From the IMG/VR virus record IMGVR_UViG_3300035698_025894, positions 1 through 42,548 of that record: a stretch of 42,548 nucleotides of DNA. One strand, written 5' to 3'. Shown piece after piece: positions 37,130 through 42,548 of this stretch. The DNA is from a virus. The notes beneath the pieces are model-generated. The model worked only from the letters and a program-made list of their open reading frames with translations, made no database searches and was not told the origin of the DNA. The position numbers were made by a program, and so were the translations under genes. Within the stretch, counting starts at the first letter, position 1. Each line of letters starts with the position of its first letter.

Positions 37130-37184
37130 AGGAAATCCTTAATTTCCTATTATATATCACAGTAGTAAGGATTAGGAAATTTTT
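37130..37184 (-). promoter_or_regulatory. Structured leader of the gp25-like gene (hairpin with SD in the loop)
   Basis: On the minus strand AGGAAAT-TAAGG-ATTTCCT directly precedes the ATG: a 7-bp perfect stem with a 5-base loop that holds the Shine-Dalgarno core. The same gap also contains upstream copies AATTTCCTA (37173-37181) and AATCCTTA (37166-37173), which can pair with TAGGAAATT (37141-37149) and TAAGGATT (37134-37141), giving alternative or pseudoknotted folds. GTGATATATAAT lies between them and includes a TATAAT. The gap also lacks any coding frame. This could be a translational control element, a promoter, or both. Confidence 0.45.
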
Positions 37185-37979
37185 TTAATTCCACTGAAGG
37201 AAAAAATGAGGTGTGTTTTCTCCGTCTATCATATCTTTAACCTCTTGGAGCTCGCTTTCTCCATCAGCTTTTAAATCTGCTGGGTTTATCTGAACATTTC
37301 CAGGTAAACTATAGTTAAATGCGCCAAGCATTCTGGCTAAGTTTATTTTGGCTTTTGCTATACAATATCTAACGAATAATTCGTCGTCATACAATTCATC
37401 TTCATCTAAAGCAACAAAGCACCTTATAGCTACATCTACTCCTCCTGGATCAACGCCACCTTTATTACTTTGTGGAGCAGACCCTCCTCCAGCTCCGCTT
37501 CTGTAAGGGTCTCTACCCAAAATGGTTAATTTTTTAGAATTTTTGTTCCATTTATAAGCAAATGTTTCTAGCATATATGCTTTAGCTAAATCAAAATAAG
37601 AATACATTACTGTTCTATACACAAGATTATCTCCTACAAAGGGAGACATTAATAACTCGGATCCTAATAATTTAGAATCTCCGAAATCTTTATCTGGATT
37701 TCCACTAATTCCAGTTCCATTAACTTCTCTAACATCATGAACAGTTATAATTTTAGCTGGTAAAGTTATTTGTCTGGTTCTTCTAAATTCTTTATGATTG
37801 AAAACCTCGCTGGCTACTATCATGACTCTTTCCTCTACTGCATACTGGTAATTATCATACATCCATTCTCTTGATCTTTTAATAATCCTTTTAATTTCAG
37901 GTTCTTTAAGATTATATGGAAGTGAACAACTGTGAGAAAGGTCGTCTTGTATTTCTTGTATTAATTCAGATTCTGTCAT
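37185..37979 (-). CDS. Putative virion structural/connector protein, unknown
   Basis: 264 residues starting MTESELIQEIQDDLSHSCSL. The first 60 residues are helical (EIKRIIKRSREWMYDNYQYA), followed by a strand-rich part (RQITLPAKIITVHDVREV), a Gly-rich loop (RSGAGGGSAPQSNKGG, about 160-175) and a C-terminal helical part (RYCIAKAKINLARMLGAFNY) ending DMIDGENTPHFFLQWN. The overall type resembles small proteins of phage necks and baseplates, but I cannot name the family. It sits between the amidoligase-like gene and gp25, 5 bases after the former, and is probably a virion part. Confidence 0.5.
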   Translation of the reverse strand: MTESELIQEIQDDLSHSCSLPYNLKEPEIKRIIKRSREWMYDNYQYAVEERVMIVASEVFNHKEFRRTRQITLPAKIITVHDVREVNGTGISGNPDKDFGDSKLLGSELLMSPFVGDNLVYRTVMYSYFDLAKAYMLETFAYKWNKNSKKLTILGRDPYRSGAGGGSAPQSNKGGVDPGGVDVAIRCFVALDEDELYDDELFVRYCIAKAKINLARMLGAFNYSLPGNVQINPADLKADGESELQEVKDMIDGENTPHFFLQWN

Positions 37980-37983
37980 TTAA

Positions 37984-39384
37984 TTAATTATCATTTTTAA
38001 AAAAGAAATCCTGGTTTTTATTATTTTTATCCTTAAGTCTAGAATCTGTAACAAATCTAGCATTTCTCTTTTCTGACCATCCTTTAACAGTCTCTGTAGT
38101 TTTGCTTATTTTAGAATTTTTAGCGGTATTTCCAGCTCTTAGTACCCCACCATCTATGTCGCAGTCTATTTTTTTACCAGGAGAATCTATAAAACAGTCT
38201 ATAAGCTGATTAGTAAATTCAGCAGAAGAATTTTTTATTTTACTTTTTTTAACAACTGTTTCTCCTACTATATTTGAATTAATAACCTCACTTCCGCTTA
38301 CTTTACACCCATAAAAAGAACAATCTTTAATAACAGAATTTTTAATATTACAATTTATTAAATCAAAACCCGAAATGTTAAATGCACCTCTTATTTTAGC
38401 ATCTTTTACTTGGAATCTTCCTATACTTGTGTCATAATTTAAAAACCCGCTTTTTAAATTACCATCTACGATTAGATCAAATATTTTATCTCTTATCGTG
38501 GTATAATAGGTTTTTATATTTTCGTCCCACCCCTTAAGGTCTACCAAAATATGAAAATCTGGATAATAAGTAAAAAACCTTTTTGGATCAGAAAAACTTT
38601 TAACGACATTTTTATATTCTTTCATCATCGTTTCAAGTTTGGCTACGTCATCTTTACTATAACCTTTTATTCTACCACTAAGCATATCATAAATATAAAG
38701 ACAAACATAATCTATTATTTCTCTAATATCCTTAGTTTTTTTTTGATAGTCGGTTCCTCCTATATAGCGTATTTCTAAATAACCTTTAGAAAGTTTAGAA
38801 AAATTAACCCCGTAGTACTTATCATCCGGAATTTTAAACAATTTAGGATCTATAGAGCTTATGTTTTCAACAAAGGAAAATCTATTTCTTGGTACAACTC
38901 TTTTTATAGACTTAGCATACACATTATTAGTACGATTTCCAAATTTATTATAAATCATACCCTCGTCAAAACCTAAAAGAAACTTGAGTCTATCTATATG
39001 CTCAATTCTAGTAATTAATTCGGTATTAAACTTATCAAAGCTTATTGAAAATTGGAAAGAGCAAGAATCCGTAGTATACGCATTCTTGTCTATCCATCTT
39101 AACATTTTATAAAATATAGGTATTGCTTCATTATAAGGTAACGGACCAGTAATTAATTCATACATTTTAGATCCTCCTGAATAATCAGGTTCTAATTTAA
39201 AAGTATTTTTATCTACTTTCATTTTTGAATGGTACTTATCACACAGCTCTACATTTTTCCCCAGTGTTTCGGAAATCGATTTTTTCATAGAGCCTTTTAG
39301 CATACTAGAAAAGTATTCAAATTCGAACCCAATTACAGCAGAATTTAGTGCAGTTACTTTATCAAAATGGTTTCTTTTATTCAT
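37984..39384 (-). CDS. Putative amidoligase (COOH-NH2 ligase) fused to a C-terminal beta-helix
   Basis: 466 residues. Residues about 15-215 have the pattern of phage amidoligase-like proteins of the glutamine-synthetase/COOH-NH2 ligase superfamily: VIGFEFEYF (17-25), LEPDYSGGSKMYELITGPLP (64-83), CSFQFSISF (108-116) and GYLEIRYIGGTDY (201-213), with paired Glu residues that could bind Mg-ATP. A helical region follows. Residues about 330-400 form a right-handed beta-helix of pentapeptide-like repeats (FDLINCNIKNSVIKDCSFYG, then CKVSGSEVINSNIVGE). The C-terminus is basic and polar. Such ligases are predicted to form amide bonds on proteins or peptidoglycan; the substrate here is unknown. It lies between structural genes and its start overlaps the S1-like gene by 8 bases. 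Confidence 0.6.
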   Translation of the reverse strand: MNKRNHFDKVTALNSAVIGFEFEYFSSMLKGSMKKSISETLGKNVELCDKYHSKMKVDKNTFKLEPDYSGGSKMYELITGPLPYNEAIPIFYKMLRWIDKNAYTTDSCSFQFSISFDKFNTELITRIEHIDRLKFLLGFDEGMIYNKFGNRTNNVYAKSIKRVVPRNRFSFVENISSIDPKLFKIPDDKYYGVNFSKLSKGYLEIRYIGGTDYQKKTKDIREIIDYVCLYIYDMLSGRIKGYSKDDVAKLETMMKEYKNVVKSFSDPKRFFTYYPDFHILVDLKGWDENIKTYYTTIRDKIFDLIVDGNLKSGFLNYDTSIGRFQVKDAKIRGAFNISGFDLINCNIKNSVIKDCSFYGCKVSGSEVINSNIVGETVVKKSKIKNSSAEFTNQLIDCFIDSPGKKIDCDIDGGVLRAGNTAKNSKISKTTETVKGWSEKRNARFVTDSRLKDKNNKNQDFFFKNDN

Positions 39385-40552
39385 CAGATATCATAGCAAA
39401 TATTTTTCCTGCTATTGGATCTACTTCATATATTATTACTGAAGTTTCGTCTCCCGTCACAAGTTTACTAGAACTCGTACTTAAATTATCAATTGGAACT
39501 AAAGCCAAAGAACACAATTCTAAAATTTCTACTAATATCCCGTTCTTTTTTTTATGTTTTACTACTGCGCTAAATTTAGGATTTTTTCCCGAATTTATTT
39601 GAGATTCTAGTTCATATAGCTTAAGTGTTTTTTCCAAGGGTTCTGAAAAAGTTAAGGTTAGTCTGTTATTATCTCTAACCTCTTTTATATAAAATTCTAT
39701 TTCGTCACCAGGATTAAAGTTACTTAATTCGCTAAATCCTCCAAGCTCAGTTTTATGTAAAAGACCTGTATAAATATCCTCCCATTCAACAAATATCCCA
39801 AAGCTTGATGTACCGGTTACTGATCCATAATATTTTTTAGTAAGATCTAATTCCTGTATTTTATGCTCCATTATTTTTTCTAGATATTTTTTATATGAAA
39901 TTATAAAAATATCTTTTTCTGGAATATAACTATCTATCATAACAGGTATTTCCTTTCCTATATAAGCTTCAAAATTAGTTATTTTATTAGCAGCTGCTAA
40001 AGATCCAGGAAGAAAGCATTTAATTCCAGAAATATTAGCAATATATCCACCTTTATTAATAGATTCAACTATTGCAGTATAAGCTACTTTTTCTTTTTTA
40101 ATTTCCATAAATAACTCAACTTTTAAGCTATCTAAATAATGATCTACTGCAGATCCGTAATAGTTATTGTTAACCTTTCTAACAACCAATTCAACACCTA
40201 CGCCTATAGAAAAATTAAGACCTATTATATTTAATTTTTTTGCAGCCTTTAGCTCTTTATTCAAATCAATATAAACAGTTTGTCCGCTTTTAGTAGAGGC
40301 AAAAGCTTCTCCCTCGTAAAGGTGATCTATAATACATACATAGGCCTTTCCTTCAGTAAGATCTTTATTTTCATAGATTACACCTTCTGGATAGTAAGCA
40401 TCATAAATTTCCTGTTCATCGATAGTTGAATTTGGTGAATTTTTACCTTTTGCTGACTTTATTCTTTTAAGGTGGGTTTTAGCATCGGTTGCTGTTGCTT
40501 CATAAGCATCCCAATCAAATTCTTGGATTTCTTCTAAATTTTTCTCGTTCAT
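39377..40552 (-). CDS. S1-domain RNA-binding protein (ribosomal protein S1-like)
   Basis: 391 residues from the ATG at 40552 (MNEKNLEEIQEFDWDAYE); a longer frame to 40588 has no better context. Ribosomal S1-type OB repeats follow each other. A degenerate one (KAYVCIIDHLYEGEAF) is followed by VAYTAIVESINKGGYIANIS, a clear one (KKYYGSVTGTSSFGIFVEWE running into DIYTGLLHKTELGG and GDEIEFYIKEV), and a last one (PKFSAVVKHKKKNGILVEIL). Four OB domains in a row is the layout of bacterial bS1, which brings mRNA to the 30S subunit; bS1 has six repeats in E. coli. A phage copy could bind its own mRNAs or replace host S1. It is followed directly by the amidoligase-like gene. Confidence 0.8.
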   Translation of the reverse strand: MNEKNLEEIQEFDWDAYEATATDAKTHLKRIKSAKGKNSPNSTIDEQEIYDAYYPEGVIYENKDLTEGKAYVCIIDHLYEGEAFASTKSGQTVYIDLNKELKAAKKLNIIGLNFSIGVGVELVVRKVNNNYYGSAVDHYLDSLKVELFMEIKKEKVAYTAIVESINKGGYIANISGIKCFLPGSLAAANKITNFEAYIGKEIPVMIDSYIPEKDIFIISYKKYLEKIMEHKIQELDLTKKYYGSVTGTSSFGIFVEWEDIYTGLLHKTELGGFSELSNFNPGDEIEFYIKEVRDNNRLTLTFSEPLEKTLKLYELESQINSGKNPKFSAVVKHKKKNGILVEILELCSLALVPIDNLSTSSSKLVTGDETSVIIYEVDPIAGKIFAMISDE

Positions 40553-40612
40553 CTTTTTTGTTTTAAGAGTGATTATCTTATATATCACACACAGATTAAA
40601 TTAAAAAAATTA

Positions 40613-41200
40613 TTATACAGGAACAGAATTTATTAATTCATATATAGTTCCTATTGAATCAAATAAAGCTAATAAAGAAGCGGGAAGTATATAAAGGATT
40701 TTATTTGCAGCTTTAAGCAATTCAGTAAAACCAATAATAATACTGTTTAATAAACCAGATAGAAAATTTTTTGATGTTTTCGCCAAAGCTGCAGCGTATA
40801 CTACGTTTGGTGCAGCGGGAGGAACAGTAATAGCTGGAGGTAGAAGAATATTAGCTATAATAATTACTACGTCTTGTGGAATTTTTTCTAATCCCTCTTT
40901 TAAACTTTTATACTGCTGTTTAATAGTAGATATTTCCTCAATTATAGGTTGTTTTATACGACTTTCTAAAAGGCCTTTAATAGCTTCTTTTTTTTCTTCA
41001 GCTTCTTTTTCCGCATCTTCCTTAGACATACCTCTGTCTTTATTTTCTTCAATTTCTTCTTTAATAATATTAACATGAGCTTTTAATCCTTCATCGACTC
41101 CTAAAAGCTTTTCCATTATTGGCTCCAGTTTTAAACCTGGTAAATTCTCACCCAAATTACCGAGTTTTTCTATAAGTTCTTTTTGTTTATTTATTGACAT
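40613..41200 (-). CDS. Coiled-coil protein with hydrophobic C-terminus, unknown
   Basis: 195 residues. The first 100 are Lys/Glu-rich helix (KEDAEKEAEEKKEAIKGLLE). The last 90 are hydrophobic and Pro/Ala-rich (IIIANILLPPAITVPPAAPN, SGLLNSIIIGFTELLKAANK, ILYILPASLLALFDSIG) without charged breaks, like amphipathic or membrane-inserting helices. It follows the hub gene by 2 bases, so it could be a hub accessory, a tail-tip membrane-active protein or an assembly factor. No family is recognised. The 60 bases after it, before the S1-like gene, contain GTGATATATAAG and the S1 leader. Confidence 0.5.
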   Translation of the reverse strand: MSINKQKELIEKLGNLGENLPGLKLEPIMEKLLGVDEGLKAHVNIIKEEIEENKDRGMSKEDAEKEAEEKKEAIKGLLESRIKQPIIEEISTIKQQYKSLKEGLEKIPQDVVIIIANILLPPAITVPPAAPNVVYAAALAKTSKNFLSGLLNSIIIGFTELLKAANKILYILPASLLALFDSIGTIYELINSVPV

Positions 41201-41202
41201 CT

Positions 41203-41862
41203 TTATTTTGTTTTAGTATTTTTACTTAATACACCACTAGGTAATGGAATGGTCGGAGGTGTTCCATTACCCGCGTGGACGTGGGTATCATATATTAATT
41301 TAAAAGAATCTCCCTTTATTACAGATTCTACAGCTTTTTCTCCTAACTCAACATTTTTAGAATTTATAATTACCTTATTATTTTCCATTCGGATTTCATC
41401 TTCTCCCATTTTAAGTACGATTCTAAGCTGTCCTTCGTTTTGAGTATCTAGTTGAATTTTTGCATTATCAAGTTCAAAAAGAAATCCGTCCCTTTTTGTA
41501 TAAAGTAAGTGTAATGGCCCAGGTTGAGCATCCTCGTCATATAATAAAACGTGAGCTCCCTCGTAAGATTCTTTTATTTTTTCAAGCATTTCTTTAGAAT
41601 GCGAATGGATGAAATAATAAAACAAATTATAATAATTTTCTCCGTCCATATCAATACCAACTATTGTACCCTCTTTAGGTGTTGAGATACTTCCTCCTGA
41701 ATTAGAGCCAGCAAAAATCATTCCTCCACTTTGTTCTGCCCACGGAATGTCCTCGACTTCCAAGTCGTCAAATAAACCAAAAATTCGAACCCTAGCTCTT
41801 CCTTGGTAAAGAGGATCCTTATTGTCTACTATTTTTCCGTATCTAACTTTTTGTTTTGGCAT
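41203..41862 (-). CDS. 5: Baseplate hub / central spike protein, gp5-like without lysozyme domain
   Basis: 219 residues. The N-terminal OB fold is diagnostic: VRYGKIVDNKDPLYQGRARV (6-25), RIFGLFDDLEVEDIPWAEQS (26-45), and a GTIVGIDMDGENYYNLFYY strand. This is the VgrG/gpV/gp5 OB pattern. A beta-structured part follows (GFLFELDNAKIQLDTQ, IRMENNKVIINSKNVELG) that should form the trimeric spike helix. The C-terminal YDTHVHAGNGTPPTIPLP resembles the tip or PAAR-binding end. T4 gp5 has a lysozyme domain between these parts; it is missing here, so cell-wall cutting must be done by another protein. It follows the repeat protein by 2 bases. Confidence 0.8.
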   Translation of the reverse strand: MPKQKVRYGKIVDNKDPLYQGRARVRIFGLFDDLEVEDIPWAEQSGGMIFAGSNSGGSISTPKEGTIVGIDMDGENYYNLFYYFIHSHSKEMLEKIKESYEGAHVLLYDEDAQPGPLHLLYTKRDGFLFELDNAKIQLDTQNEGQLRIVLKMGEDEIRMENNKVIINSKNVELGEKAVESVIKGDSFKLIYDTHVHAGNGTPPTIPLPSGVLSKNTKTK

Positions 41863-41864
41863 AT

Positions 41865-42548
41865 TTATTCGTTAAATTTTTCATCTTTTGGGTGATTGTC
41901 ACCCAAACTTAGGTCGTATTTCGTAGATGGCTTAGAGTTAGGAACTTTTTTTAGTTCTTCGTTGCTAAAATTTCCGCTAGTTTCGGGATATACCTTACCT
42001 AAAGAATTTTTAGAATCTTTTACTTTATAAGTTTCGTAGGTATTTATAGTATTTGAAATAGTATTTTTATCTATTTCGGGAATTTCTTTTTTTGAACCTA
42101 AATTAGAATCAGAAGGAACTTTTTCGTTGTTCGGATAAACACTATCCGTTAAATAGGAAGCAGAAAAGTTTTCTTCGTTGTTCGGATAAACACTATCCGT
42201 TAAAGGGGAAGCAGAAAAGTTTTCTTCGTTGTTCGGATAAACACTATCCGATAAAGAAGAATCAGAAGGAACTTTTTCGTTGTTCGGATAAACACTATCC
42301 GATAAAGAAGAATCAGAAGGAACTTTTTCGTTGTTCGTATAAACACTATCCGATAAAGAGGAATTATTTGTTGGTGAATCAGGATAAACATCACCTTTTA
42401 CATTTGGATAAACCCTATCAGGTAGTCCCAAATCAGATCCAGGCGAATCGGAATAAACATCACCTTTTACATTTGGATAAACCCTATCAGGTAGACCTAA
42501 ATTAGATCCAGGTGAATCAGGATATACATCTCCTTTTACATTTGGATA
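41865..42548 (-). CDS. Tandem-repeat protein, N-terminus beyond window edge
   Basis: The frame is open from the stop at 41865-41867 to the window edge (about 227 residues). The TTG near 42431 is inside a repeat and is not a believable start, so the gene begins upstream of this window. Two in-frame repeat families are seen: a 23-residue unit (VYPNVKGDVYPDSPGSNLGL plus PDR) and a 17-residue unit with two variants (VYPNNEKVPSDSSLSDS and VYPNNEENFSASPLTDS). Both share a VYPN core. After the repeats comes a Lys/Ser-rich tail (KVYPETSGNFSNEELKKV). It is acidic, Ser/Pro/Asn-rich and probably extended. A fibrous, adhesive or linker role next to the hub is possible; no family is recognised. Confidence 0.6.
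   Translation of the reverse strand, partial: YPNVKGDVYPDSPGSNLGLPDRVYPNVKGDVYSDSPGSDLGLPDRVYPNVKGDVYPDSPTNNSSLSDSVYTNNEKVPSDSSLSDSVYPNNEKVPSDSSLSDSVYPNNEENFSASPLTDSVYPNNEENFSASYLTDSVYPNNEKVPSDSNLGSKKEIPEIDKNTISNTINTYETYKVKDSKNSLGKVYPETSGNFSNEELKKVPNSKPSTKYDLSLGDNHPKDEKFNE
41887..41907 (-). promoter_or_regulatory. Perfect 9-bp stem-loop just upstream of the hub gene
   Basis: TTTGGGTGA and TCACCCAAA form a perfect 9-bp stem around a 3-base loop, inside the last codons of the repeat protein and about 25 bases before the hub ATG. No U-run follows on either strand, so it is not a standard terminator. It could affect mRNA processing or translation of the hub gene, or be a coding coincidence. Confidence 0.35.
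42104..42360 (-). repeat. 51-bp tandem repeat inside a coding gene, about five copies
   Basis: The core TTCGGATAAACACTATCCG (plus strand) starts at 42130, 42181, 42232, 42283 and 42334 (last copy TTCGT), exactly 51 bases apart, so each copy adds 17 codons in frame. Two sequence variants occur, KVPSDSS-type and NFSASPL-type. The period and coding frame exclude a CRISPR array. Confidence 0.9.
42403..42548 (-). repeat. 69-bp tandem repeat inside the same gene, at least two copies
   Basis: TTTGGATAAACCCTATCAGG occurs at 42403 and 42472, and the same core starts again at 42541 at the window edge, 69 bases apart each time (23 codons). The array continues outside the window, so the copy number is unknown. 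Confidence 0.85.

Noticed and set aside
42200-42394. 64-residue minus-strand frame over the repeats
   Set aside because: It is a periodic shadow of the repeat array in another frame.
42104-42548. CRISPR-like array
   Set aside because: Repeats are directly contiguous, have no unique spacers, and are in frame inside one coding gene.
1-42548. Recoded stop codons (TAG or TGA read as amino acid)
   Set aside because: Long frames end cleanly at normal stops, neighbours start within a few bases, and no gene needs read-through except the single RuvC-like frameshift.

Overview
The window looks like a piece of a large, AT-rich, T4-type myovirus (contractile-tailed phage) genome. Recognisable T4-type parts are a gp25-like and a gp6-like baseplate wedge protein, a gp5-like hub with an OB fold, a gp7-like wedge candidate, a tail-tube-fold protein, a gp32-like ssDNA-binding protein and a PhoH-like ATPase. 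No bacterial housekeeping gene, tRNA, rRNA, CRISPR array or insertion sequence was seen. A Bacteroidota host is an inference. Most starts lack a clear Shine-Dalgarno and are preceded by A-rich 'AATAAA'-like leaders. One virion protein carries propeller repeats like those of Bacteroidota sensor kinases, and the phage encodes its own S1-like protein.

Layout: every gene except phoH lies on the minus strand, so transcription runs from high to low coordinates. (1) 42548-37185: a tandem-repeat protein open at the window edge, the gp5-like hub, a coiled-coil/hydrophobic protein, an S1-domain protein, a putative amidoligase with a C-terminal beta-helix, and an unassigned structural-type protein. (2) 37129-30332: the baseplate wedge block gp25, gp6, a small Cys-pair protein and a 1386-aa gp7-like protein with PKD-like and W-D motifs. 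(3) 30313-23541: two large adsorption or depolymerase candidates, a TIM-barrel glycoside-hydrolase-like protein with a PKD domain and a Reg_prop-like beta-propeller protein. (4) 22777-23544: the only plus-strand gene, phoH, whose stop overlaps the convergent stop of the propeller gene. (5) 22689-10635: a small fibre and three very large uncharacterised structural proteins (729, 1178 and 1797 aa). (6) 10632-5653: three tandem paralogous collagen-like fibre genes sharing a strictly spaced N-terminal module. (7) 5631-4511: a coiled-coil protein and a membrane-anchored spanin-like candidate. (8) 4496-1052: unassigned structural proteins and a tube-fold protein. (9) 1045-1: DNA metabolism, namely a RuvC-like nuclease split between two frames and, behind its own sigma70-like promoter, a gp32-like ssDNA-binding protein cut by the window edge.

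Most of the window therefore builds the baseplate and the host-recognition and degradation layer. Genes abut or overlap by a few bases (TAATG, ATGA), as expected for long co-transcribed, translationally coupled operons. The observations most worth a second look are the triplicated fixed-spacing collagen fibre module, the virion GH-like and propeller proteins, the amidoligase/beta-helix fusion, the phage S1-like protein, the frame-split RuvC whose active site is divided between two ORFs, a structured leader in front of gp25, and 51-nt and 69-nt in-frame repeats. All assignments come from reading sequence motifs by eye; no search or structure prediction was run.
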